Shown here in pieces: positions 21,996 through 33,171 of a stretch of DNA of 64,000 nt. Position 1 is the stretch's first letter; every line of letters starts with the position of its first letter. Origin of the DNA: Gentiana macrophylla. Taxonomy: Eukaryota > Streptophyta > Magnoliopsida > Gentianales > Gentianaceae. The notes beneath the pieces are model-generated. The model was given only the letters and a program-made list of their open reading frames with translations. It was not told the origin of the DNA and made no database searches. Where the stretch lies: positions 65,064,583-65,128,582 of the forward strand of contig CM047808.1 in NCBI GenBank assembly GCA_026214975.1, written 5' to 3'. The translations under genes were made by a program, and so were the position numbers.

Positions 21996-22798
21996 AGGTT
22001 GGCCCACTGCTCATTCTTCTTGTTGTTGCCTCTGTTATACCCAACATTTGCTGCATCAGATTCAGCAACTTTGAGTGCTGAGTGGTTTCCACCTGGAGTA
22101 TACCATTGCTTACACCCATAACTCCCCTTCTACTTTCCTCCTTTCTTACGGCAGAAAAAGCATCCTGAATTGAAGGAAATGGAGTTTGAGCCAGAATTCT
22201 TTCCCTTGCAGCATCATAGTTGGGATTTAGACCGTACAAGAATTCAAAGACCCTTTCTTCTTCAACAAGCTTTGCATAGATGTCACTATCCTCAGTACAC
22301 TTCCACTGTCTTATTGTGAGTTGATCACATTCCTCCCATAACTTGTTGAGGGTGTTGAAGTATTGGGTGACATTAAGTGCACCCTGTTTGGTTTCCTTTA
22401 GAGAGGTTTTCAGACCAAAAATAGTAGCATAATTACCTTGGTCAGAATAGTTTTTAGCTATCTTATCCCGTATAGCCTTTGAAGTAGTGAAGAGATGAAC
22501 ATGACCGATATCATCAATCATAGAGTTGATGAGCCAAGATACAACAATAGCATTTTCTGCCTCCCAGATAAAGATATTCAGGAGATTCTTTATTGGCTGG
22601 GGGTTTAATGATTCTAGTTAGGTAACCAAGCTTACCTCTTCCAGTGACATAAACAAGCACAGATTGTGCCCACTGGACATAATTAGGTCCATAGAGTTTC
22701 TTTGATGTGATTTGGAGAGATGGATAATCAACTCCATTTACACTAAGAGAGATAGAAGAAGGAGTAGGAGTAGGAGTAGGAATTCCAGAATCAGTCAT
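21916..22798 (-). pseudogene. Element C gag (capsid part)
   Basis: The start at 22798 gives a Pro/Thr/Ser N-terminus and then SKKLYGPNYVQWAQSVLVYV, the entry block of plant copia capsids. A frame change at about 22515 leads to a second frame (22521-21916) with NYSDQGNYATIFGLKTSL, NTLNKLWEECDQL and EERVFEFLYGLNPNYDAARE, the typical retrotransposon gag core. A frame change before the zinc knuckle disrupts it. Confidence 0.88.
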
Positions 22799-22875
22799 AT
22801 TGAATGCTGGAAAAAAGAAAAGATTTTTTTTTTTTTTTTTGAATCTGGATCGTTTTTTTTTCTGAAAAAATCAGG

Positions 22876-22887
22876 GCTCTGATACCA
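22876..22887 (-). promoter_or_regulatory. Element C primer-binding site (tRNA-iMet)
   Basis: On the minus strand TGGTATCAGAGC follows the 5' LTR directly and is a perfect match to the plant initiator Met tRNA complement. Confidence 0.92.
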
Positions 22888-23231
22888 TATAGAGATTTTA
22901 AAGATATTGAGAAGAAGAACTAGAGAGGAAAAGGTAAGAAGAAGAAGATAAGAGAAAAATGTAACTCTTGTTATTAAACTCAACCAAAATATGGCTGGTA
23001 TATAAAGGCTTATTACAAGACATAAGCATGCGGTGCATTTAATGTAAAGTAAAAAGCATAAAGTAGCTATTTTTAGTTAAACTAAAAAGCACTATAATAA
23101 CTACCTAGATACTCTTTGTAGAGTGGTTACCTAGCTATATTTAATAGAGAAGATATTGCTATATTTGTACATAGAGCTTATAAATAAAAATAACATATGT
23201 TACACCATATAAACTTAGTAATATTCCAATA
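22888..23231 (-). repeat. Element C 5' LTR
   Basis: This is the 344 bp mate of 12908-13251. It is followed at 23232-23236 by the GATAT target duplication. Confidence 0.92.
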
Positions 23232-24425
23232 GATATCAATCAGTTGGTAAAGAAGAAGCTGGTGATTGGTTTACCTGAGATTACATTCAAGAAGGATGCT
23301 ATATGTGATGCATGTCAGCAGGGTAAACAGATAAAGTCAAGCTTCAAGTCAAAAACCAAACAATCAACTAATAGAGTGTTGGAGCTGATGCATATGGATC
23401 TTTTTGAACCAATAACTCCAACAAGTGTAACAAGAAAGAAGTGCACTTTAGTGGTTGTGGATGATTATTCAAGGTACACTTGGGTGATATTTATGAACAA
23501 GAAAAGTGAAACACTTCAAAGCATGCCTAATCTTTTGAAGAGATTACAAAATGAGAAAAGTTTAACAGTGATAAAGATAAGATCAGATCAGGGTACTGAA
23601 TTTCTCAACAAAGTTATAAGAGAATATCAGAATGAATGGTGTACTACATCAACTTGTCTGCTTGTACACCTCAAAGAAATGGGGTTCTTTGAAGAAGAAA
23701 CAGAACTTTAAAAGAAGCAGGAAGGACAATGATATGTGAAGCATTGCTACCTGAAAGATATTGGGCTGAAGCAGTCAATACAACATGCTATACACAAAAT
23801 AGAACATCAGTAAACAAGAAGCTGCTGAAGACACCTTATGAGGTTTGGAATGGAAGGAAACCCAACATATCCTATTTCCATCCATTTGGAAGCAAATGTT
23901 TTATTCTAAATCATAAGGTACATTTGAAAACATTCCAACTAAAATCAGATGAAGGAATTTTCTTGGGATACTCTTTATTAAGCAAAGCATTCAGGGTGCT
24001 GAACAAAAGGTCACTGAAACATGAAGAAACAATTCATGTTGTGTTTGATGAACCTAAGTTTACTGGTATGGAAGATGAAGATTGTGAACCTGCTGAGAAT
24101 CAACAAGTCACTGATCCAGATTGTGTTGAAGTTTTGGAAAGATTCAATGACTTAAAAGTTTACGTCGCCTCTCTTGAACACCTGCGATAATGTTCTTGAT
24201 GCAACAATCGAAGCGGTTCAAGGATCTGCTGACCCCCCATGTAGAAGAAGCTACAACGCAGACCCTACTGAAGATGAGGTTCCTGTCAATCAAAATAACC
24301 AAAATCCACAATGGTTAAGGAATCACCCTGCTGAACAAGTTATTGGCAAAGTACAGCAAGGTGTGAGGACTAGAAGACAAGCTGGAAGCTATGTTTACTT
24401 GTTTTCTATCTCAAATGGAACCTAA
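23232..24425 (+). pseudogene. Element B integrase and linker, after the C insertion
   Basis: The frame resumes with the cysteine half of the zinc domain (CDACQQGKQIKSSFKSK). The integrase core follows: ELMHMDLFEPITPTS with the first Asp, VVVDDYSRYTWVIFM, then IRSDQGTEFLN with the second Asp. A frameshift near 23640-23720 damages the region that should hold the catalytic Glu. The C-terminal part (23729-24190) reads LLPERYWAEAVNTTCYTQNR, NISYFHPFGSKCFI and KSDEGIFLGYS. The linker to RT contains NHPAEQVIGKVQQGVRTRRQ. Confidence 0.9.
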
Positions 24426-24439
24426 AGTTGTTGAAGAAG

Positions 24440-25945
24440 CAATTTGAGATCAGATTGGATAATTGCTATGCAAGAGGAATTGAATGAATTTGAAAGAAAT
24501 CTAGTTTGGACACTAGTTGATAGGCCAAATCATGCAAATATCATTGGTACTAAGTGGGTATCTGACAGAAATAAACTTGATGAATCTGGTACCATTGTGA
24601 GGAATAAGGCCAGACTAGTTGCAAAAGGCTATTCTCAAGTCAAGGAATAGATTTTGATGAAACTTATGCACCTTTTGCAAGATTGGAAGCTATCAGATTA
24701 TTCTTGGCACATGCTGCATATAAGAACCTCAAAGTATATCGAATGGATGTCAAAAGTGCATTTTTGAATGGCATTCTAGAGGAGGAAGTGTATGTTCAGC
24801 AACCTCCTGGATTTGAAGTTAAAGATCAAGAAGATAAAGTGTATAGACTCAACAAAGCACTTTATGGACTGAAACAAGCACCAAGAGCATGGTATGAGAC
24901 TCTATCTCAATTCTTGGTGGACAATGGTTTTACAAAAGGCACCATTGACAAGACACTTTTCAGAATCAGTGAAGGGGACAACACCCTGTTGGTACAAATT
25001 TATGTAGATGACATAATATTTGGTTCTGAAAATGATTTACTTTGTGAAAAGTTTGCAAATCTAATGAAGAGTAAATTCCAAATGAGTATGATGGGAGAAA
25101 TGAACTACTTTTTGGGATTGCAAGTTAAACAGATGAAAGATGGAATCTTCATTCATCAAACCAAGTATACCAAGGAGTTGCTGAAGAAGTTTGGTATGGA
25201 AAACAGCACTAAGAATTCAACTCCAATGAGTACAAACATCACATTGGATGAAGATAAAGAAGGCAAATATGTTGATCAGACCTTATACAGAAGGATGATA
25301 GGCAGTCTGTTGTACCTCACTGCCAGCAGACCTGATATATCCTTTGTTGTAGGTGTTTGTGCAAGATTTCAATCTAAACCTAAAGAAAGTCACTTAGGTG
25401 CAGTCAAGAGAGTTCTCAAGTACATTAAAGAGACCTTGGGAGTAGGGATATGGTATTCTAAGGAAGGAAGCTTCAAAGTTATATCCTACTCAGATTTTGA
25501 TTATGCTGGATGCAAGATTGATAGAAAAAGCACCTCAGGAACCTGTCAGTTAATGGGAAATAGACTGGTTTCCTGGTTTAGCAAGAAACAGAATTCAATA
25601 TCAACTTCCACTGCTGAAGCTGAATACATTGCTGCAGGAAGTTGCTGTGCACAAGTACTATGGCTAAGACAACAATTAAGGGATTATGGAATTGATGAAA
25701 AGAAAATTCCAATTATGTGTGACAACACAAGTGCAATTGCAATCATAGAAAACCCTGTTTTGCACTCAAGAACCAAGCATATTGATGTGAGACATCATTT
25801 TATAAGAGAACATGTTGAAAAGAAAGATGTTGTGGTTCTATACATCCCTACTGAAAATCAACTTGCTGATATTTTCACTAAACCACTTGACAGTGAAAGA
25901 TTTGCCAAATTAAGGACTCGAGCTTGGTATTATAAAAGTTGGTGA
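24440..25945 (+). pseudogene. Element B reverse transcriptase and RNase H
   Basis: RT begins with WIIAMQEELNEFERNLVWTL and [14 protein letters not shown] one-base frame change at about 24645 is followed by a long intact frame (24683-25945) with [32 protein letters not shown] and the YVDD catalytic motif at 25001-25012. RNase H follows ([53 protein letters not shown]), ending [11 protein letters not shown]. Apart from the frame change, all catalytic landmarks I know for this family are present. Confidence 0.94.
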
Positions 25946-26596
25946 TATTCGAGGAATGTCTTGGAATTCACCAAGGGATTAGTCTTTGCTATGTTGGGTG
26001 AGCTCACTTAGCAGATTAGTCATTGGTATCAACAATTCCATGTACTTATGATTGGACAATTGAGCAAATGAGGTTGCCAAGGGGATTGGTCTTTGTCATG
26101 TTGGGTGAGCTCACTTGACAGATCAGTCATTGGTATTAAACTTCATCTTGTATTATCAATTGAACAAAACAAGAAGGAAACAAGGATCAGCATAGTACTT
26201 TTGTCGCCCAGAGTTCTTTGAAAGCCTATTTATCGCCAGAGATCGCCGAGCCCACCTGGCGAGGATTACCCTACTGGATGGAACGTTACTCAGTCAAAGT
26301 TATTAAAGTCAAAAAGCATATTGGCGGGATATTTATTTTATCCTTTATAACCGCAGTTAACACGATCTAACGGTTATCATACGTTATGGAACACGTGTCA
26401 AGCCAGCATTTATTCAGATTAATCATGGTTGACATGGATGTACATGCACTGACAGTTTCAACCACCCACTGTCTATATATTCAGGCTATCATACAGCAGA
26501 TTCTCTACTTGCAAATCTGCTTTATCACTTCGATTTGTGTACTGTGTGAACACAGATTTGAGATTCAATCTTCTTCATCTCATTGTTCTCATTAAA
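25946..26596 (+). promoter_or_regulatory. Element B spacer between pol and env-like gene, with a direct repeat and a TATA-like box
   Basis: The 650 bp non-coding spacer holds two copies of a roughly 65 bp sequence (25971-26033 and 26077-26140) sharing GTTGGGTGAGCTCACTT and a following CAGTCATTGGTAT-like end. One copy of the same sequence is conserved in element E (38234-38299, minus). A CTATATATTC box lies at about 26472, 125 bp before the env-like start. I infer a possible internal promoter or splice region for env-like expression; it is not shown. Confidence 0.45.
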
Positions 26597-29500
26597 ATGG
26601 CAGAAAGAGTTGATGTCCAGATTCAATCAAGCCAAAGTGTTAGAGGTTTTGTTGAAGATGCAAACAGAACTGAACTGGCCATTAACATTGGTCGAAGAAT
26701 AAGGAGGTATGCCGGTTTGGAGAATGTGTTGAATATAAGACTGGAGACAATTTCTTACACAAATGTTGTCAGTTTCTGGAGAAATATTCAAATAAAGGAG
26801 GGAACTGAAGCATTTAAAACTGCTGTAAATGGACAAGAAATAGAAGTGTCCCCCAGTCTACTGAGAGAAGTTTTTGGATTTGAAAAGGTAGTGGATGGCT
26901 CAGTCAATCCTGAAGAAATGGGATTGGACAAGATGGCATTTGTTGATCAGATCAAGACAAATACAGCCACCAAATCTGTTCCAGGCATCAACTGTAGACA
27001 AATTGGAAGTGAATACAGTCTGCTGAGCAAACTCATTGCCAAGAACATACTTGGATTGATTGGAAGCATGGATACTCTATCAGGACCCAAGATAGAGTTG
27101 ATGATAATCATTTGCAGGAGCATGAAGTTTGACTGGGCTGGTTACTTCATTCATTATATGAAGAAGGTTTTCAGGGAAGAAAAAGAGGGAATGAGGAAAT
27201 CCAAGGCCTGGCCCTTAGGTTTGATGGTTCAGACCCTGCTGAATCATTTAGAAATCCCTGATGTAGCATCTGAAAAGATCAATCAGTCTAGATACAAGAA
27301 GGAAATTGATTTTGCTATTCCTGGTCTAGATGATGATGAAGAGGTTGCTGGAGAAGCTGCTGATGATGATAATGGTGGAGATGATGGTGATGCTGGAGGT
27401 GAGCAGGTCAAGCAATCTAAAAAGATATCTATTAAACCTGCTGCACCCAAGAAAGCTGCTGAGAAAAGAAAGAGTGGAGCTACAAAGAAAATAACTGAGG
27501 TATTAAAGCCTTTAAAGAAAACAAGAAAGCAAACAAAGATGCATCATTGAGTCTCTGAGGGTTCGATGGAGGTTCTTGACCTACTTTGTTGTCGCTAAGA
27601 AGAACTGTTGTTGAAATTTTAAGGGAACAACAGAAGGAAGATAGTAGAAAGAGAAAATCTACTGGAAAAGATGATGATGAACCCCTCTCCAAAAGAATGA
27701 AGGAGATTGCCCAAAAGAAGAAACATGGAAAGGGGAAAGAGTTGAAAAACTTGGAAGCTCTAAGAACCCAAGAGGAAGCACCAGTAGAAGAAGAAGAAGA
27801 GGCTGTTGAGGCTGAGCCCTTGACCATTATCAGGCCTGTGGAGATTACTGACTCCTCACCTGAAGAGGTTGTCAAGTCTACTGATGCTGGACATGTTGTT
27901 GTTGAGCAATCTGTGAGGATATCTGACAGATCTCATCGACCACAGCCTCTTTGTAGTATCCATTGAAGAACCACAAAGAAACCACCGAACTGAACTCTGT
28001 GTGGTAGTTGAAGAGGTAATTGAAGACTTGGTTGAAGACCCTGCAAGTGTGGCAAGAACTCAGGGGGAAGAGCAGTCTGCTGCTAACCCTGCTGATGAGC
28101 ATGTAAGTCAGGGGGAACCAAGTGTGGTACAGATGGAAGTAGTAGGCACCAATATACAATCTCAAAGAACCTCTGATTTTCAAACATCTGTTGAAGAAAC
28201 CATGAACCTACTTGTTGGAACCTTTGGAGGTCAACAAGGTACTGGAGTTGCTCCCAGGAGATCCTTCATGCCATTTGAAAGGCATGTGAAACAAAGAAAG
28301 AAAACAGAGGAGTATGTAGATCCCAAACTTCAGCAAATTGCTGACTATTTTCAGAGGAAGTTTGGTTTCTACAAAAGACAAAAGCTAGCTGCTGAACCAA
28401 TGACAGATCTTGAAGAATGGGCTTTTGAAAAGCTGGGAGTGGAAAACCTGCTGGATCTGATTGATACAACCTTGCTGCAATCAAGACTGATGGATTTGTT
28501 TGATGAGCAACAGAAGGAGGAAGGTATCAAGTTTAGGGATCCAAGAGATGGAGATGATGATTCTCATCATCAGATTCTAGAGGAGATTTTCCCTCTGGAC
28601 CAGGAGAAAGCAGTGGGACTGCAATCAACATAGAACAACCTGCACAACAGTCCACTGATACTGGTAAGTCTGCTGAGTACCAGCAGACTGGAGAGATGGA
28701 TGAGGATCTACAGGATCTCACCATGGATGATATGGAAGCATTGATCAATGAGGGAATTGCTTTGAGTGCTGGTAGGCTGGTTGATGAATCTGCTACATTC
28801 CTTGTTGTAGAGCCTACTGCACAACCTGAAGTTGAACAAAGTGAGGATTTGGATGGAGAAAAAGTTATTGATCACAATGAACCTAGTGCCAGCTCAGACG
28901 AATCTATTGAATATCAAAGTGGATTTGACTTTGAGGGCATTCTCACTAAAACTGCCATCATCCTGCATAAGATTGGTAATGCTGAAGGATTCCGAGTGGA
29001 TAATGACACTATATTCAATCCACAGAGAGTTGAAGAGGAGGTACAGGTTGCTGGGGTACAAACAACACCTGGACAAAGGTTGGAACAGGAGGTACAGGCT
29101 GCTGAGTCTCAAACAGCACCTGGACAAAGGTTGGAACCTGCTTTGGGTTTGGAGGAAACCCCTGTTGTTAGTAAGGCCACTTTGTAGTGGAGCCTCTTCG
29201 AGAAAAAAAGACCACTTTGAAGGAAAGATGGTCGACAGACTTTGTTAGTGAGGATGAGCAAATCTTTGGACTATGACTTCAGTGATGAGGAGGTTCTGAT
29301 GCCTGAAGAAGAAAATCTTGATATTGATCCCCCTCAAGCATTTGTACCTATTTTTGAGGAACCTGCCATTGACCCTATCCTGGAGGAATATGAAGGACCT
29401 AACCCTGCTGGAATGGATAGGAGTTGGGCAATGGTTGTGAGCAATCAGAGGCCACAATACAATGTTGAGGAGCCTGCTGATGAAGCCATTGGTGGAAGGA

Positions 29501-30564
29501 TGACCAGTGAAGTGCCAGTTGAAGTGTTAAATGAGTTGAGGACTGTAAGGCATGATATGCAACAGTTAAGGACACAACTGGACAGACAGGAAGAGAGATT
29601 TGAAGAACTGATGAAGATGGTAAATGAAAACAGACAATCAACTGCCACAGTTGCTTCAAACTTCACATCTACTCAAAATGCTATGAATGATCTGATACTA
29701 GATGTGAGGGGCATCAAGGTTGGAAATACTGCAAAAGATAAATTTCTGAAAGATCAACTTATTTCTATCCATCATAAACTTGACAACCTTGCTGCAACAC
29801 CTGAACCTACTGAGCCTGCTACTGCACAACAACCTGCTATGCCTGATCCCAAACTTACTGAAAGGATCAACAGACTGGAGGAGACCTTGCAATCAAGGAA
29901 TACTTCAATTGATACAAGAACTGGAACTATATAAAATCAATTGAACATAGTGGTAATCTCACAGGAGGGTATTCATGGCCTCATATCACGGTTTGTTGAT
30001 GATGCCACTAAGGGGGAAGATGGCCAATCAGCTGCAGCAAAAGCGGCTGCAAGACTCTTTGTAAAGAAAAGTTGGGAGGATGAGATTAATGCTTTAAGGC
30101 AACCTGCACCTGGCAGAGTTCAACTTATTGATGATCTCCTGAGACAATACAAGAAAGAATACTATAACAGAAGGAAACCTTATCAGGACATGGGATATCT
30201 TGAAGGTCTAAACTCTTTCTTGGCATTGAGATTTTGGGAAGCAAGAGTCAGAGCATTAAGAGCAACTTACAAAGGAGGCAGAGGTGGAAAAGGTGGAAGA
30301 AGTGGCAGAGGTGATAGGATCTTACATATCACAAAAGAAAAAGACTCACTTGATGAATTCAAAGAACTGTACATGAAGTTTGGATTCAGGGTGAATGATA
30401 TTAATCTTATCCTGCCTGAAGCATGGAACTGGTGGAAACAAGTTAATCCCTACATTGATTTTACTTTGATTGAAAATGAGTGGATGAGGGATATGATAGA
30501 ACAGATCAAAGCCTATCAAGAGCAAGCTGAGAAGGCTAGACAAGAAAGAGAAAAGAGACAATAG
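26597..30564 (+). pseudogene. Element B env-like/ORF3 protein, broken into frames
   Basis: The start at 26597 (MAERVDVQIQSSQSVRGFVE) opens a roughly 300-residue N-terminal domain (ETISYTNVVSFWRNIQI, SLLREVFGFEKV, GPKIELMIIICRSMKFDWAG) resembling plant transposon-associated ORF3 proteins. Long acidic and lysine-rich regions follow, then a conserved block (LQQIADYFQRKFGFYKRQKL at about 28330) and further acidic repeats. A coiled coil lies at about 29520-29920 (ELRTVRHDMQQLRTQLDRQE), then a Gly/Arg-rich patch (GGRGGKGGRSGRGD, about 30275) and a charged C-terminus. The whole spans about 3.97 kb, with stops or frameshifts near 27548, 27967, 28632, 29188 and 29934. I see no clear signal peptide or transmembrane segment, so 'env' is a family name only. 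Confidence 0.8.
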
Positions 30565-30686
30565 ATCAGCATACTCACTTTACTTTATCTTTGTTGTATC
30601 TAGTTACAAGAAAGATGAATACTTGTTCTATCTTTGTCTTAATCTTTTTGCTTTGCTGATTACGTGAGGGTAGTGGCATCATCACC

Positions 30687-30700
30687 AAAAAGGGGGAAAT
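30687..30700 (+). promoter_or_regulatory. Element B polypurine tract
   Basis: AAAAAGGGGGAAAT directly precedes the 3' LTR (TGTTGG). This is the conserved purine tract of SIRE-type elements and is shared with element A (33795-33809). Confidence 0.9.
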
Positions 30701-32375
30701 TGTTGGACTTATCTCTTAGTTTTGATGATGAGTGACATACTAGCTGTTATAGTGCAACGGCAAAAAGATGTCTAGATCAAATGTATAGGCTTATTAGAGT
30801 TTGATTCATAAGTAGGTTTGATCACACAAGCACTGTAAAGGGCTGCTTATTGATATCAATGATGGTCTAGGTCGATGGGGTAGATAGGTCGATGGACTAG
30901 TCTTGAACTCTTGAAGAAGAAGGGCCGAGGTTCAAACTCGATAAATGAAGGCTAAGGGATCAAACTTAGTATTTAAAGTCAAGGATATGGAATCAGAATT
31001 TAGGCAAGTCTGTGATGACCTAAACTGATTACATATACCTTGTGTAGAAGGTCTAAGTTCCATAAGTTGGATGATGTTTGGAACTTGGTTATAATCAAAA
31101 GGATGTAATCTAACTTCACAAATAAAAGTTAGATAAAAGAAATCATCTGCATTATGTCTTATACACAGAAACATGATGATCAGCAGACTGATGAACCTGC
31201 TGATGTATACCTCGATTAATTCAAGATTATTTTGGAAGATTACTTGGATAAGGATAGCCAACTACTTCTGATTTGATCAAACAAATCAGTGGTTAGGATT
31301 AAAAGAACGTTGGGATGATTCAGGACTTTATCCAATGGACACAAGTCAAAGGGTGGACAAACCGCATTTGTCAAAAGGAATTACGATGATGTCGATCCTA
31401 TGAATAGTGACAGAATGCAAATCAGATGGGACAAAAACAAGGAATGGTTACATTTGAATTTCAAATACAAGTCACATGCATTCTTGCCTATAAATAGAAG
31501 ACTTTCAACTCAGAAACATGATGATGAAATTTGGGATAAACTTTAAGTGATAACACTGAGCTGAAAAACACCCTGCTGAACTTGCTGAGCATAAAGCTGC
31601 TGATCTAGAGAATTTCTTCAAGTGCATTCTGTATTCAAGCTACATCAAGATTACAAACTTGAAGACTGAAAGCTGCTGATTATATCATCCTAATCAAGCT
31701 GCTGCATTTGAATCATTTACTTGATTCAATCTTTATTCTATAAAGAACCTGCTGAAGACAGTGAAGCATCTGTTGGGTGTGAAAGACTGTTGTTTGTGGT
31801 GGAGCTGGTGAAGAGGCAATCCTACCCTTCAAGGACCAGTGGAAGACTAAGGAGTAGCAATCCTACCTGTTCCTAGTTTTCAGTTTGTAAAGCCATAGTT
31901 ATTGGTGAAGGACAAACAACTTAGGAATCTTTGTAACAGCTACATCAAATATCTCTAGTGAATTTCCTCCAACATCACAGAGAAGAGTGGGCGTCTGAGA
32001 TTACATCACCTGGAACCACTATAAAAATCGCCTACTTACTTTCAAAGATTTACTTTACACACTTAGTTTATTTCACTCATCAGCCTACTGAATCTAGCAA
32101 CTGAAATCACACACTTGCACTACTGAGTATCTAATACTTAGTATCATATTTAACAACAAATTTTAAGGCTTAATTTTGATATAATTCCACTGCACAAATT
32201 CAACAAAGTCGAGCAGATCGATGAGACTCATCGTCTATCAAGAAAGTCACGAGGTCTCAACAGACTCTGAAATATCGCAGTCACTGAAGTTGCAAATTGT
32301 TAACTCCAAAGTTTTAAGTGTTAAGTTTATTCACCCCCCTCTAAACTTAACCAAAGCCTTTTCAAGGGACCAACA
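30701..32375 (+). repeat. Element B 3' LTR
   Basis: The 1675 bp LTR starts TGTTGGACTTATC and ends GGGACCAACA, with a TATAAATAG box at 31489-31497. It is followed by the ATCTA target duplication (32376-32380). It pairs with 8461-10131. Where the copies differ, one often carries CTGCTGA or CAGCAG and the other a changed or shortened word. Confidence 0.92.
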
Positions 32376-33166
32376 ATCTATTTGTATTTATGTGTTTTAG
32401 TTAATCTGCATGTTTAATGACCCTATGATTCACTTAGATTAATCGTAATTGATCAATGTAGATCCAGAATTAATAAAAGCCACCCTCAGTAAACCGGCTG
32501 GTCTATACCGGTTTACGGAGGCAATATTTAGAAAACATAATCTGGAGGATTCACTCCAGCTACATTGATCGACATGTTTCAGTAACAGTAGGTTAGATCT
32601 GGTCAATTTGCTTATTGTAATCATAAAATTAGCATGAAATACGAATAGTGAAGTGTTAATTTGGACATAGTCTTGATGGATCATAGGAATGTGCTGATCA
32701 GTGTCGACAGCTGTGTAGGCGGGTTAGCGGTATGAGGTAATGCTCGATATCGGCAATTCTAGTTCTTTATGCGTATGGGCTATTACGGACCAATTAAGGA
32801 GGGTAGCTTGCGAATAGATTGTTTACTACCATGGTCGGAGTAGATAGGGCTAGGAGTTGCACCTGTACCTTATAATTAAATCAAAAGCTCACTCGATTAA
32901 TTTAGGGGAATAATGTGGGGAAGCAAATATAAAGATTAAATAATGCAAGTTAGTAGATCGGAGAGAAGAGGGGGAGAAATACTAAGTTTCTTTCATGTTT
33001 ATTGTTGGTCAAAGACCGTCTATGTCGCTTCTTAATTAGATTATAATTGTTTATAGTTAAAGTTGCATTGTCTCCGAGGGATCGACCTTGACTTGCATTT
33101 ACTATACTACGATGTACCTAGTATTCTTGTTAGTAATATCGACGTTAGTGACTAATACGCGATAGG
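32376..33166 (+). repeat. LTR H, right arm
   Basis: This is the non-coding continuation of H after element B. It carries the words AGTAAACCGGCTGG and ACCGGTTTACGGAGG (32488-32522), matching those in the left arm. It ends with the GGGATCGACCTTGACTTGCA region typical of Athila/gypsy LTR ends, just before CTGAT (33167-33171). Part of it (32590-32900) is homologous to LTR G at 43746-44030, including TTAGATCTGG and CAGTGTCGA(C/T)AGCT. Confidence 0.6.
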
Positions 33167-33171
33167 CTGAT

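Larger units (their letters stand above)
12908..23231 (-). mobile_element. Element C: Ty1/copia retrotransposon (minus), inserted in B
   Basis: C has two 344 bp LTRs (12908-13251 and 22888-23231) and a primer-binding site matching initiator Met tRNA at 22876-22887. The polypurine tract lies next to the left LTR, and an exact GATAT duplication (12903-12907 and 23232-23236) flanks the insert. The order on the minus strand is gag, protease, integrase, RT, RNase H, which defines copia. Element D (14981-20184) interrupts it between integrase and RT; own length is about 5.1 kb. The short LTRs and the gag with an NYVQWAQSVLVYVTGRGK-type block suggest an Ale/Ivana-like lineage, but this is not decided. 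A stop in the integrase and frameshifts in gag and RT show it is dead. Confidence 0.93.
8461..32375 (+). mobile_element. Element B: complete SIRE/Maximus-type Ty1/copia retrotransposon
   Basis: B has two LTRs (8461-10131 and 30701-32375) that begin TGTTGG and end CCAACA. The primer-binding site matches initiator Met tRNA, the polypurine tract reads AAAAAGGGGGAAAT, and the flanks carry an exact 5 bp duplication ATCTA (8456-8460 and 32376-32380). Order of domains: gag, protease, integrase, RT, RNase H, then a very long env-like ORF. Without the inserted element C (12908-23231) its own length is about 13.6 kb, large for copia and usual for the SIRE/Maximus lineage. All ORFs carry frameshifts or stops, so this copy should not be autonomous. 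Sequence words (CTGCTGA and relatives) recur throughout it. Confidence 0.92.
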
